From assembly GCF_000702005.1 (NCBI RefSeq), contig NZ_JNKI01000001.1, positions 124,001-188,000 of the forward strand: 64,000 nt of DNA, written 5' to 3'. Below the pieces are notes generated by a model. The model saw only the letters and a program-made list of their open reading frames with translations, was not told the DNA's origin and ran no database searches. The position numbers and the translations under genes were made by a program. Every line of letters starts with the position of its first letter. Positions within the stretch are counted from its first letter, which is position 1. Shown piece after piece: positions 26,971 to 35,584 of the stretch. The DNA comes from Selenomonas sp. ND2010. GTDB taxonomy: Bacteria > Bacillota > Negativicutes > Selenomonadales > Selenomonadaceae.

Positions 26971-27980
26971 TGGATGCAGCAGCACGTATGACGGCGAGAA
27001 TGGCTATTCCGCCAGGGAGTCTTGGGATTTTAGAACAGCAGGCGCGGAAATTGTTTCGTGCCTGGTCGGATTTTCATGAGACGATAAAACCGTATCATTA
27101 TATCTTTGCGGCCGATAACGGCGTGGTTACCGCTGGCGTAGTTCGGCAGGAACAGGCCATCACGTATCTGCAGGCCAAGAATATGGTTGAGGGACGGGCG
27201 GCTATCAGCTGTTTCTGCAAAGCCCAGAACGTTCCGTATGCGGTAGTGGACGTAGGGATAAACAGCGGGGAGGCGGTTGGCCTGAATCGCAAGGTGGCCC
27301 GTGGAACCAAAAACTTTTTGGAAAGCCCGGCGATGACGGAGCGGGAATTCTGGCAGGCCTATGACGTCGGCGCCGAAATGGTGCAGCGAGCGCAGGTAGC
27401 TGGTTGCAATCTCTTGTCATTCGGGGAGATGGGCATTGGCAATACTACGACTTCGACGGCAGTCTTGCATGCGCTTACGGGAGCAAGCTTGCTGGAAATC
27501 ACTGGCTATGGGGCAAATCCTGGTCATCCAGAGATCGTTTTGCGCAAACGGGAGGTCATTCACGAAGCGGTTCAAAAATATCGTCCGCTGATGAAAGCAA
27601 CGCAGGGGATAATCCGCTGTGTGGGTGGTTTTGATATCGCGGCACTTTGCGGTGCGATGATGGCCTGCCACGAACGAAAAATCCCCTTTATGCTCGATGG
27701 TTTTATCACAGCAGTGGCTTTGGCCTGTGCGGCGCGCATCGAGCCAGCGGTTTGCGCCATGGCAATTCCTTCTCATATGTCGCAGGAACCAGGGATGCTT
27801 TACGCTCTGCAAGCGGCGGGCATTCGGCCTGACGAGGTACCTATACAGGCGGGACTGCGGCTCGGCGAAGGAACTGGGGCAATCCTTGGACTATCCATGT
27901 TGCGGACAATGTTGTATACTGTTTATAACATGAAAACAATGGACGAATTATTATTAGAAAGTTGTGGTGCCGCCAAATGA
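26967..27980 (+). CDS. cobT: Nicotinate-nucleotide-dimethylbenzimidazole phosphoribosyltransferase CobT
   Basis: 337 residues. Motifs include IPPGSLGILEQQARKL near the start, FAADNGVV, FGEMGIGNTTTSTAVLHALT and MLDGFITAVAL, all typical of CobT. It makes the alpha-ribazole phosphate of the cobamide lower ligand. Its place directly after eutC ties cofactor assembly to the B12-dependent lyase. ATG 26967 overlaps the eutC stop; ATG 26970 is also possible. Confidence 0.96.
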   Translation: MMDAAARMTARMAIPPGSLGILEQQARKLFRAWSDFHETIKPYHYIFAADNGVVTAGVVRQEQAITYLQAKNMVEGRAAISCFCKAQNVPYAVVDVGINSGEAVGLNRKVARGTKNFLESPAMTEREFWQAYDVGAEMVQRAQVAGCNLLSFGEMGIGNTTTSTAVLHALTGASLLEITGYGANPGHPEIVLRKREVIHEAVQKYRPLMKATQGIIRCVGGFDIAALCGAMMACHERKIPFMLDGFITAVALACAARIEPAVCAMAIPSHMSQEPGMLYALQAAGIRPDEVPIQAGLRLGEGTGAILGLSMLRTMLYTVYNMKTMDELLLESCGAAK

Positions 27981-28735
27981 GTAGTTTGCGTTCTTTTGTC
28001 TTACTGTTACAATTTTTTACGCGTTTGCCTTTGCCCTGGCAGATCCCCTTTGAGGAGGGGATGCTGTCCAGGGCAATTATTTGGTTGCCGCTGGTGGGGC
28101 TTATTATCGGCGGGATAAATGCCCTGGCGTATATGCTGGGAAGTTTCCTCGCGGGGCCGGTGGCAGGCGTGTTCTTTGCTATGGGGGCCAATCTGTTCCT
28201 GACGGGAGCGTTCCATCTCGATGGTTTGGCCGATACCTGCGATGGCATTTATTCGAGCCGTAAGCGGGAACGCATGCTGGAAATCATGAAGGACAGTCGT
28301 TTGGGGACCAATGGTGCTTGTGCTTTGCTGTTAGTGTTTTTGGCGCGGTATCATGGGCTTTTGCTGTTGCCGGAGACGCTTATACCCGTCGTGATTCTTT
28401 TGCTGCCGACTGTTGCGCGGGCCTGTAATCCGCTGTTGATGTTGTCGAAATATGCGCGCAAAGAGGGTTTGGGCAATTTGTTTATTGGAAAGGTTACCTG
28501 GGGGCGTGTGCTAGTATCGGTAGGCATGGGGGCGTTCTTGGTATTTATTCTTACAGAAAATATTTGGCTGCTGTTGGCTTATTTGTTAGTGGCTGTTTCG
28601 CAACGGCTTTTTACCTATTACATAACAGGGATATTGGGAGGCATGACGGGGGATACCCTTGGCGCTGGCGACGAATTGAGTGAGATGCTTTTTCTGGGGC
28701 TTTGCTGTCTGGGGGCTTATCATGGCTGGCTTTGA
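27977..28735 (+). CDS. cobS: Adenosylcobinamide-GDP ribazoletransferase CobS
   Basis: 252 residues from ATG 27977, overlapping the cobT stop as ATGA. It is a polytopic membrane protein with the family motifs FTRLPLP, FHLDGLADTCDGIYSSR and KDSRLGTNGA. It joins adenosylcobinamide-GDP to alpha-ribazole (phosphate) in the membrane, the last main step of cobamide assembly. Confidence 0.95.
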   Translation: MSSLRSFVLLLQFFTRLPLPWQIPFEEGMLSRAIIWLPLVGLIIGGINALAYMLGSFLAGPVAGVFFAMGANLFLTGAFHLDGLADTCDGIYSSRKRERMLEIMKDSRLGTNGACALLLVFLARYHGLLLLPETLIPVVILLLPTVARACNPLLMLSKYARKEGLGNLFIGKVTWGRVLVSVGMGAFLVFILTENIWLLLAYLLVAVSQRLFTYYITGILGGMTGDTLGAGDELSEMLFLGLCCLGAYHGWL

Positions 28736-29330
28736 CTCTTATCGGTTAACGGTTTATTTCCTCCGTCATGGCGAAGCCGTGGGGAACGTGCGGGGCGGTT
28801 ACTATGGACGCACGGATTGTCCGCTGACGGCAAAGGGATGTCAGCAGGCGGTAAGTGCTGGGAAGCAATTGCAAAAATTACGGGAAGAAGCGGGCCGGGA
28901 ATTGCTGCTGGTTACCAGTCCCTTGGAGCGGGCGCGGCATACGGCGGCTATAGTCCGTGAGACTGCTGGACTTAGGGGGGCGTTTTTCGTTGAGTCGGAT
29001 TGGCAGGAGATCGATTTTGGCCGTTGGGAAAAAAGACGCTATGAAGATTTGCTGCATGAGGACCCGGCAGCCTGCCAGCGGCTTTGCAACGATTGGCAGA
29101 ACTTTTGCTATCCGCAGGGCGAAAGTTTTCGCCTGTTTTCGGAGCGCGTCATAGCCGCTTGGCAAAAGTGGCAGCAGCTTGCTGTGGAACGGCAGCAGGA
29201 TTTGTTGGTGGTCAGCCATGGCGGTGTGTTAAAAGTTATTCGCCTATTCGCTGCGGCGCGTCCTTGGGACGATTTTTGGCGTCTGCGCATTTCGCCGGGA
29301 GAATTGCAAGTTATGCCGCATTGCATTTAA
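28722..29330 (+). CDS. cobC: Histidine phosphatase, probable alpha-ribazole phosphatase CobC
   Basis: 202 residues from ATG 28722, overlapping cobS by 14 bp. The phosphoglycerate-mutase fold motif is FLRHGEAVGN; the second histidine is in VVSHGGVLKVI. Position after cobT and cobS supports removal of the 5'-phosphate of alpha-ribazole phosphate or adenosylcobalamin phosphate. Its G6 run at 28975-28980 is in frame. Confidence 0.85.
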   Translation: MAGFDSYRLTVYFLRHGEAVGNVRGGYYGRTDCPLTAKGCQQAVSAGKQLQKLREEAGRELLLVTSPLERARHTAAIVRETAGLRGAFFVESDWQEIDFGRWEKRRYEDLLHEDPAACQRLCNDWQNFCYPQGESFRLFSERVIAAWQKWQQLAVERQQDLLVVSHGGVLKVIRLFAAARPWDDFWRLRISPGELQVMPHCI

Positions 29331-29394
29331 GAAAAAATAATAGCATAATTAAGGGTGTAGTGGTAATGGACATTAGGCGGGACGGAGTGATAAT

Positions 29395-30156
29395 ATGCGG
29401 ATAATCGTTACGGATTCTTATGAAAAAATGGGGCAAGAAGCGGCTAATATTGTGGCTGGGCAGGTTTATTTAAAACCGGATAGTGTTTTGGGGCTGGCAA
29501 CGGGCAGTACGCCGGTTTCGATGTATCAGCGGCTGGTGGCAGTCCATAAGACGGTCGGGCTGGATTTTTCTGAGGTTACAACTTTTAATCTGGATGAATA
29601 CATCGGCATGAGTCCTGATAATCCGCAAAGCTATCATTATTTCATGCAGGAGAATTTTTTTAAGCACATCAATATTCGTCCGGAAAATGTATATCTTCCA
29701 GATGGAATGGCGGCAGATATGATTGCCGAAGGGGAGCGTTATGAAAAACTGATTGAGTCTAAAGGCGGTATCGATTTACAAGTGCTTGGCATCGGGCAGA
29801 ATGCACATATTGGCTTCAATGAGCCCGATGTGAAATTTGCCGCGACCACGCATAAGGTGGAACTCGATGAGGAAACCATACAGGCAAATTCCCGCTTCTT
29901 TGCCAGTGTCAGTGAAGTGCCTCGTTATGCGATCAGCATGGGGATAAAAACCATTATGATGGCGGAGCATGTTATCCTGTTGGCCAATGGGATAAACAAA
30001 GCCAAGGCAGTTTATAAAGCAGTATGTGGTGATGTGACGCCGGAGGCGCCGGCATCAATCCTGCAGCTGCACCGGGATGTTGCGGTTATCGTGGATGAGG
30101 AGGCGGCATCCTTGCTGCCTGCTGCTATCCGCGGAGTAAATATAACCAGAAAATAA
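29395..30156 (+). CDS. nagB: Glucosamine-6-phosphate deaminase NagB
   Basis: 253 residues. Conserved LGLATGSTPVSMYQ, TFNLDEYIGM and LGIGQNAHIGFNEP show the catalytic acid and histidine of NagB. It converts glucosamine-6-phosphate to fructose-6-phosphate and ammonia. ATG 29395 follows GGAG by about 8 nt. The GlcNAc-type PTS gene comes right after, giving uptake plus breakdown; nagA is not in the window. Confidence 0.95.
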   Translation: MRIIVTDSYEKMGQEAANIVAGQVYLKPDSVLGLATGSTPVSMYQRLVAVHKTVGLDFSEVTTFNLDEYIGMSPDNPQSYHYFMQENFFKHINIRPENVYLPDGMAADMIAEGERYEKLIESKGGIDLQVLGIGQNAHIGFNEPDVKFAATTHKVELDEETIQANSRFFASVSEVPRYAISMGIKTIMMAEHVILLANGINKAKAVYKAVCGDVTPEAPASILQLHRDVAVIVDEEAASLLPAAIRGVNITRK

Positions 30157-30204
30157 TAAGGAGGATCTTTATTTGCTAAGGCACAGCGCTTTGGGAAATC
30201 TTTT

Positions 30205-31716
30205 ATGCTCCCGATAGCGGTTTTGCCGGCAGCTGGTATCCTGTTGGGGATTGGCGGAGCTTTGTCGAATCCAAATTCGATTAAGGCGTATCCGTTTCTG
30301 GATATTGGCTGGCTGCAGAATATATTTGCCATCATGGCAGCTGCCGGCAATGTGGTCTTTGCCAATTTGGCAATCCTGTTTGCTATTGGCATAGCCGTCG
30401 GCCTGGCGCGTTCGGATAAGGGGACGGCGGGGTTGTCAGCGGCACTGGCACTGCTGGTTATGAATTCTACCATCAATGCGCTGCTCAAAATAACGGGGAC
30501 TTTGGCTGAAGATAATTTGGCTGGTGTTGGCCAGGGCATGTCGCTGGGGATTCAGACTTTGGAAACGGGTGTTTTCGGCGGTGTAGCCGTTGGTATTATG
30601 ACGTATTTGTTGCATGCCCGCTTCAATAAGATTGAATTGCCGCAGTTCCTAGGCTTTTTTGGCGGTTCACGTTTCGTGCCAATCGTTACTTCGTTTTCGG
30701 CTATTTTCCTAGGGATGTTCATGTTTGTGGTTTGGCCGCACTTTCAGCAGCTCATCTTCGGTATGGGCGGCTTGGTGGAGTCGACGGGATATATCGGTAC
30801 CCTTATCTATGGTTTTGTCTTGCGTATGCTGGGACCGTTCGGACTGCATCATATTTTCTATTTGCCATTCTGGACTACAGCTCTGGGTGGTGCGGAAGTC
30901 ATTCAGGGCCAGTTGGTAGAAGGAACGCAGCGAATATTCTTTGCGCAGCTTGGCGATCCGAATACTTCGCAGTATTACATCGGTATTTCCCGCTTCATGT
31001 CTGGCCGGTTCATCACGATGATGTTTGGTTTGTTAGGAGCCTGCCTGGCCATGTATCATACGGCTAAGCCGGAGAAGAAAAAACTGGTCGGTGGTTTGCT
31101 GCTTTCGGCAGGACTCACCTCCTTCTTGACAGGAATTACAGAGCCGATTGAGTTTTCTTTCCTGTTTGTAGCTCCGATGCTCTATGTGCTGCATGCATTC
31201 TTTGATGGCTGTGCTTTCATGCTGGCGCATATTTTACAGATTACCGTTGGGCAGACATTCTCGGGAGGCTGCATCGACTTGATTTTGTTTGGTATCCTGC
31301 AGGGGAATGATAAAACCAATTGGATGTATATTCCGATGGTGGGGATTCCGTGGTTCTTCCTTTATTATTTCTCCTTCAAATACCTTATCTTGAAGTTTGA
31401 TTTCAAGACGTTGGGCCGAGAGGATGACGATGAGGCCGCAGAGGGTGTGGATGCTTCGTCAGCAGCTGGCGACAAGGATGCGAAGCGCACAGATCTTATC
31501 ATAAAGGGCTTGGGCGGTCAGGCTAACATTGTTGAGCTGGATTGTTGTGCGACTCGTTTGCGGGTAACAGTCAAGGATGGCAGCTTGGTAAGCGAGCGGA
31601 TGCTTAAAGAGAGCGGTTGTCGTGGTGTATTGCAAAGCGGTACTGGCGTTCAAGTCATTTACGGGCCGCAGGTAACGGTTATCAAAAATGAATTAGAAGA
31701 AGTTTTGAGTTTTTAA
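30205..31716 (+). CDS. nagE: PTS EIICB, N-acetylglucosamine type, with a damaged or unusual start
   Basis: 503 residues from ATG 30205. EIIC covers most of the length (FMLPIAVLPAAGILLGIGGA, GLHHIFYLPFWTT, GITEPIEFSFLFVAPMLYV) and EIIB follows with the cysteine in DCCATRLRVTV. There is no EIIA domain, so another IIA, perhaps that of the 19605 protein, must phosphorylate it. The family-conserved residues AKAQRFGKSF lie upstream in frame but without any start codon, while a strong AAGGAGG (30158-30164) points to TTG 30173 in another frame. Linkage to nagB supports GlcNAc or glucosamine as substrate. Confidence 0.85.
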   Translation: MLPIAVLPAAGILLGIGGALSNPNSIKAYPFLDIGWLQNIFAIMAAAGNVVFANLAILFAIGIAVGLARSDKGTAGLSAALALLVMNSTINALLKITGTLAEDNLAGVGQGMSLGIQTLETGVFGGVAVGIMTYLLHARFNKIELPQFLGFFGGSRFVPIVTSFSAIFLGMFMFVVWPHFQQLIFGMGGLVESTGYIGTLIYGFVLRMLGPFGLHHIFYLPFWTTALGGAEVIQGQLVEGTQRIFFAQLGDPNTSQYYIGISRFMSGRFITMMFGLLGACLAMYHTAKPEKKKLVGGLLLSAGLTSFLTGITEPIEFSFLFVAPMLYVLHAFFDGCAFMLAHILQITVGQTFSGGCIDLILFGILQGNDKTNWMYIPMVGIPWFFLYYFSFKYLILKFDFKTLGREDDDEAAEGVDASSAAGDKDAKRTDLIIKGLGGQANIVELDCCATRLRVTVKDGSLVSERMLKESGCRGVLQSGTGVQVIYGPQVTVIKNELEEVLSF

Positions 31717-31732
31717 GAATAGCAGGGAACGC

Positions 31733-31773
31733 AAAAAGGTTCAGCTCTTTATCAAGGGGTTGAACCTTTTTGT
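31733..31773 (+). terminator. Terminator of the nagB-nagE unit
   Basis: AAAAAGGTTCA (31733-31743) pairs with TGAACCTTTTT (31761-31771) over 11 bp with a 17-nt loop and a T run. Confidence 0.85.
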
Positions 31774-31795
31774 TTACGAAGTTACAAATATGACG

Positions 31796-31824
31796 TTGAC
31801 ATTATTTATCTGTTATTGTATCAT
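31796..31824 (+). promoter_or_regulatory. Predicted promoter of the DASS transporter gene
   Basis: Perfect TTGACA (31796-31801), 17-bp spacer, TATCAT (31819-31824). Transcription would start near 31831. Confidence 0.8.
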
Positions 31825-31842
31825 ATACAAAACAGCATAGAA

Positions 31843-31927
31843 GCTATAAAAAAACAATATAGCATAAGTACAATGGGGTACATCGTGTAAGGGAAATATT
31901 TTCCCGGGCATGATGTGCCCTTTTTTT
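31843..31927 (+). promoter_or_regulatory. Attenuator leader of the DASS transporter gene
   Basis: A small hairpin (GCTATA 31843-31848 / TATAGC 31858-31863) precedes a large terminator: GGGTACATCGTG (31876-31887) pairs with CATGATGTGCCC (31909-31920), enclosing GGGAAA/TTTCCC, then seven Ts. All lies between the predicted transcription start and the start codon at 31945. Confidence 0.7.
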
Positions 31928-31944
31928 GAAAGGGCGAATGTAAT

Positions 31945-33402
31945 TTGCGAAAAAAGATAGGTTTGCCTTTGGGGCTGTTGACTTTGTTGTTCATTTTATT
32001 ATTGCCGACGCCGCCGGATTTGTCGACTGCTGGACATCGGATGTTGGCGGTGCTGGTGTTTTCCGTCGTGATTTGGATGTTTGAGACGGTTTCGTATCCG
32101 GTGTCGGCGGCTATCATTATTTCGCTTATGGCTTTTCTGTTGGGAACGGCACCCAATATGATGAACCCGGATAAGACACTGGGAACATCTGGCGCGCTAA
32201 AGCTGGCGATGTCGGGGTTTTCAAGTCCTGCGTTGGCACTGGTAGGAGCGGCACTATTTATTTCAGCGGCCATGATGAAAACAGGGCTTGATAAACGGTT
32301 GGCATTATTTATTCTCTCGAAAATTGGTGCCAAGACGAAAAATGTTTTGGCTGGAGTTATCCTGGTCGGTTTTATCCTGAGCTTTTTTGTGCCGAGTACC
32401 ACTGCGCGCGTGTCGTGTATGGTGCCCATCGTCATGGGAATCATTTCGGCCTTTGGAGTGCCGCTCAAAAGTCGCTTTTCAGCTGTGATGATGATTGCGA
32501 TTGCCCAGGCTGACAGTATTTGGAATGTAGGTATCAAGACGGCAGCGGCGCAGAATATGATTGCGCTGGATTTTATTGAAAAACAGCTGGGAACAACGGT
32601 AAGCTGGATGGACTGGTTTATCACGGCCGCTCCCTTTGCGGTAATCATGAGTGTGGTGCTTTACTTCCTGCTGCTGAAATTGGTGCCGCCAGAGATGGAT
32701 GAAATTGAGGGCGGACAGGCAACGGTGGCCCGGGAGCTAAAGGCGTTGGGCCCTATGTCGCTGAGTGAGAAGAAGCTGCTGGTGGTTTCGTTGATTTTGT
32801 TATTCTTGTGGTCTACCGAAAAGATTTTGCATAACTTCGATACGTCCTCGACGACGATGGCGGCGATTACCATTATGATGCTCCCAGGGATAGGAATCAT
32901 GACTTGGAAAGAGGCGCAGGCAAAAATCGGCTGGGGAACTCTCGTGTTGTTTGGCGTTGGCATAAGCCTGGGATCAGCGGTGCTTTCGACAAAGGCGGCG
33001 GCCTGGATTGCTCATGTGATTGTATCGTTGTTTGGTCTTTACCATACGTCGGCTTTTATGATCATAGCGATACTGGCGATGTTTTTGATTGTCATTCATT
33101 TGGGGTTTGCCAGTGCTACGGCCTTGGCAGCGGCCATGATTCCTATCGTTATATCGGTGTTGCAGGGAGCAGCGGAACATTCGCAGCTCAATGTGGTGGG
33201 GATGACGCTTATCCTGCAGTATGTGATTTGTTTCGGTTTCATTTTGCCCGTCAATGCGCCCCAGAATATGGTAGCCTTTGGCACGGAAACTTTTGAAGCC
33301 AAGACCTTCATCAAGACGGGAATCCCCCTTACGCTGATTGCCTACAGTCTTATTTTGCTTATGGCGTCAACGTATTGGAAATGGCTGGGCATTATCCTGT
33401 AA
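31945..33402 (+). CDS. DASS-family (SLC13) anion/dicarboxylate symporter
   Basis: 485 residues, a polytopic membrane protein of about twelve segments. The pattern FVPSTTARVSCMVPIVMGII in the first half and FILPVNAPQNMVAFGTETF in the second match the two substrate/sodium-site loops (SNT-type) of the divalent anion:sodium symporter family. The substrate may be a C4-dicarboxylate, tartrate or sulfate and cannot be resolved here. TTG 31945 follows an AAAGGG site by about 10 nt. Confidence 0.85.
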   Translation: MRKKIGLPLGLLTLLFILLLPTPPDLSTAGHRMLAVLVFSVVIWMFETVSYPVSAAIIISLMAFLLGTAPNMMNPDKTLGTSGALKLAMSGFSSPALALVGAALFISAAMMKTGLDKRLALFILSKIGAKTKNVLAGVILVGFILSFFVPSTTARVSCMVPIVMGIISAFGVPLKSRFSAVMMIAIAQADSIWNVGIKTAAAQNMIALDFIEKQLGTTVSWMDWFITAAPFAVIMSVVLYFLLLKLVPPEMDEIEGGQATVARELKALGPMSLSEKKLLVVSLILLFLWSTEKILHNFDTSSTTMAAITIMMLPGIGIMTWKEAQAKIGWGTLVLFGVGISLGSAVLSTKAAAWIAHVIVSLFGLYHTSAFMIIAILAMFLIVIHLGFASATALAAAMIPIVISVLQGAAEHSQLNVVGMTLILQYVICFGFILPVNAPQNMVAFGTETFEAKTFIKTGIPLTLIAYSLILLMASTYWKWLGIIL

Positions 33403-33419
33403 AATGCACGTGGGGATTC

Positions 33420-33448
33420 TTGACGGAATGAATGGTGCGTGCTATATT
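33420..33448 (+). promoter_or_regulatory. Predicted promoter of folT
   Basis: TTGACG (33420-33425), 17-bp spacer, TATATT (33443-33448), about 25 bp before the riboswitch. Confidence 0.75.
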
Positions 33449-33473
33449 GAGGGCGTACAGATAAATATCTGTA

Positions 33474-33570
33474 ACAGAGTAAGCGAATGTGCGTTAAGTG
33501 CCAGATGGACGGGGAGTTGCCATCCGGACGAAAAGTTTTGACTTGCGGTACATTTGCTGCATCCCGCTGT
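33474..33570 (+). ncRNA. Tetrahydrofolate (THF, folT) riboswitch
   Basis: The segment carries the conserved THF riboswitch blocks in order: TGCGTTAAGTGC, GGGGAGTTGCC, GGACGAAAA and GCGGTACATTTGCTGCATCC. Terminal ACAG and CTGT can close the outer stem. It lies directly ahead of a folate-type ECF transporter gene, the classic target. Downstream, AAGACCTC (about 33584-33593) can pair with GAGGTCTT, which covers the folT ribosome site, so control is probably at translation. Confidence 0.88.
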
Positions 33571-33636
33571 TGCATCTGAGAATAAGACCTCTCAATCGTG
33601 CAACAACGCTTGTTTTTGCATGAAGGAGGTCTTTTC

Positions 33637-34146
33637 ATGTTCCAGGATAAAGTGCGGGCGATGGTCTATGGTGCCTTTAGCATCAGCTTTATCATCTTGC
33701 TCACCTATGTGTTTTCCATTCAGACGGTGTTTATCCATATCACCTTTGGTTTTTTGCCGCTGGCGATGTATGGCGCCTGGTTCGGCCCTTGGCGGGCTGG
33801 ATTGGTTGGTGCTTTGGCCAATTTTCTGGGGACAGCAGTGCTGGGCCTTGGCGTTTTCTTTCCAGGCTTTATGTTGTCGGATTTTCTGACGGGGTGGATT
33901 TATGGATTTTTCTTCCATAATAAACCGCCTATGGGGTGGAAAAATACCTGGTTGCCTTTTTTACTGGTGGCGGTCTTTGTTCATCTGGGATTAAATACCT
34001 TGTGGCTTACGTTGTTTTACGATAAGGCAGCTTCGGCCATCTTTATGGGACGGCTTGTAAAAAATATCCTGTGCTATCCGTTGGAAATCAGTTTATTCTT
34101 GCTGGTATACCGGCCGGCAGCAGCTTGGCGGTTGCAAAAATCGTAA
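33637..34146 (+). CDS. folT: Folate ECF transporter substrate-binding component FolT
   Basis: 169 residues from ATG 33637 (AAGGAGG upstream). About six hydrophobic segments (FIILLTYVFSIQTVFIHI, FLPLAMYGAWFGPWRAGLVG) fit the S components of energy-coupling factor transporters, and the THF riboswitch ahead of it points to folate. It needs the shared EcfA/EcfA'/EcfT module, not seen in this window. Confidence 0.88.
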   Translation: MFQDKVRAMVYGAFSISFIILLTYVFSIQTVFIHITFGFLPLAMYGAWFGPWRAGLVGALANFLGTAVLGLGVFFPGFMLSDFLTGWIYGFFFHNKPPMGWKNTWLPFLLVAVFVHLGLNTLWLTLFYDKAASAIFMGRLVKNILCYPLEISLFLLVYRPAAAWRLQKS

Positions 34147-34163
34147 GGAAGCCGAAAAAAGAT

Positions 34164-34192
34164 TTGACAGCTTGGCTGGGGTATGGTAAACT
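34164..34192 (+). promoter_or_regulatory. Predicted promoter of the infC operon
   Basis: Perfect TTGACA (34164-34169), 17-bp spacer, TAAACT (34187-34192). Confidence 0.75.
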
Positions 34193-34199
34193 AACAGAG

Positions 34200-34318
34200 T
34201 CGTGAACAAGAAGGAGCCACCGCTTCTCACCTACTGGCATAGGTCAGCTGGGTTTATAGCATGAGTTTTTTAGAGGTGGCTTTGTGCCGCCTCTTTCTTG
34301 TTTATAAACATAAAACAT
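34200..34318 (+). ncRNA. infC-rpmI-rplT autoregulatory leader (L20-leader type)
   Basis: AGAGGTGGC (34272-34280) and GCCGCCTCT (34286-34294) form a terminator followed by TTTCTTGTTT. AGCCACC (34215-34221) can instead pair with GGTGGCT (34275-34281) and would open that terminator. Such competing folds ahead of infC are known for L20-controlled attenuation in Firmicutes. Assignment rests on position and the alternative pairing. Confidence 0.7.
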
Positions 34319-34334
34319 CAGGAGGTGTTCTACT

Positions 34335-34916
34335 ATTAGCAGAGATTCGTTACGCATCAATGAAGAAATTCATATTCGCGAAGTACGCGTAACCAGTGCA
34401 ACTGGTGAGCAGCTCGGCATCATGCCGACGCGTGAGGCACTTCGCATGGCGGAGGAGCAGCATCTGGACCTCGTTGAGGTAGCTCCGAAGGCAAAGCCGC
34501 CGGTCTGCCGTATCATGGATTTTGGTAAGTATAGATACGAACAGCAGAAACGGGAGAAAGAGGCTAAGAAAAAACAGAAGGTTATTAGCATCAAGGAAGT
34601 TAAGCTTCGCCCGAACATTGAACAACACGATTTTGACGTCAAGTTGAAGAATGCTCTTCGCTTTGTCGAAGAAGGAAATAAAGTCAAAGTGACTATCATG
34701 TTCCGCGGACGAGAGCTCTCTCATCCGGAACTCGGCAAAGAGGTATTGGGCCGCGTAGCTGAAAGGCTGGGCGACAGCGTCTCGATTGAGCGCAATGCCA
34801 AACTTGAAGGAAAAAATATGACGATGATTGTTGCACCGAAAGTGCAGAAAGCATCGAAACCAAAGAAGTCGAAAGAGACTCAGTCTAAGGAGGAAAACAG
34901 TAATGCCAAAGATTAA
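34335..34916 (+). CDS. infC: Translation initiation factor IF-3, AUU start codon
   Basis: 193 residues if started at ATT 34335, which lies 9 nt after GGAGG (34321-34325). The frame then gives the normal IF-3 opening ([18 protein letters not shown]), which the first in-frame ATG at 34422 would delete. AUU is the known autoregulated start of infC in E. coli, and IF-3 itself disfavours it. N-domain features [18 protein letters not shown] and the C-domain [13 protein letters not shown] are normal. It overlaps rpmI by 14 bp. Confidence 0.95.
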   Translation: MSRDSLRINEEIHIREVRVTSATGEQLGIMPTREALRMAEEQHLDLVEVAPKAKPPVCRIMDFGKYRYEQQKREKEAKKKQKVISIKEVKLRPNIEQHDFDVKLKNALRFVEEGNKVKVTIMFRGRELSHPELGKEVLGRVAERLGDSVSIERNAKLEGKNMTMIVAPKVQKASKPKKSKETQSKEENSNAKD

Positions 34917-35100
34917 AACTCGCAGAGCTGCTGCAAAACGTTTTACCGTAACGGGTAGTGGTGAATTCAAACGTAACAAGGCTTTCAAGAGCCATATTCT
35001 GGAGAAGAAATCTCCGAAACGTAAACGCAACCTGCGTAAAGCTTCTCTGATCACGGCTGCAGATTATGGCCGCGTTAAGAGAATGATGCCGTACGCTTAA
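34903..35100 (+). CDS. rpmI: Ribosomal protein bL35
   Basis: 65 residues from ATG 34903 with AAGGAGG upstream. It has the usual [14 protein letters not shown] opening and a very basic composition. The start lies inside the end of infC, as in many genomes. Confidence 0.97.
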   Translation: MPKIKTRRAAAKRFTVTGSGEFKRNKAFKSHILEKKSPKRKRNLRKASLITAADYGRVKRMMPYA

Positions 35101-35149
35101 TCGCGAAATTTGACTGGATTACGAAACCGATTATTAGGAGGATGAAAAC

Positions 35150-35503
35150 ATGCCAAGAGTAAAAGTAGGCGTGACTGCACATAGACGTCATAAGAAAATC
35201 CTGAAGCTCGCTAAGGGTTACAAAGGTACGAAGAGCAAACAGTTCAAAAAAGCTAACGAGACCGTAATGAAGGCTCTCTACTACGCACGTGCTGACCGTC
35301 GTGCGAAGAAGGGCGATTTCCGTCGTCTCTGGATTGCTCGTATCAACGCTGCTGCACGCGTTAACGGTCTTTCCTACAGCCGTATGATTTGCGGCCTGAC
35401 GAAAGCTGGCGTTGAGGTTAACCGCAAGATGCTGGCTGACCTGGCAGTTTCCGACGAGAAAGCATTCGCTCAGCTCGTTGCTGTTGCTAAAGAGAACCTG
35501 TAA
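35150..35503 (+). CDS. rplT: Ribosomal protein bL20
   Basis: 117 residues, full length, with [20 protein letters not shown] and [19 protein letters not shown]. In Firmicutes L20 represses this operon by binding the leader or operator RNA, consistent with the structured leader at 34200-34318. Confidence 0.98.
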   Translation: MPRVKVGVTAHRRHKKILKLAKGYKGTKSKQFKKANETVMKALYYARADRRAKKGDFRRLWIARINAAARVNGLSYSRMICGLTKAGVEVNRKMLADLAVSDEKAFAQLVAVAKENL

Positions 35504-35527
35504 TTAATAGGTTTGAAATGAAGATGC

Positions 35528-35564
35528 AGGGTTGATGGAACCGTTGGTTCTGTCAGCCCTTTTC
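35528..35564 (+). terminator. Terminator after rplT
   Basis: AGGGTTGA (35528-35535) pairs with TCAGCCCT (35553-35560) around an inner GAACC/GGTTC stem, followed by TTTTC. Confidence 0.75.
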
Positions 35565-35584
35565 TTGTATTTGGAGGATAAAGC

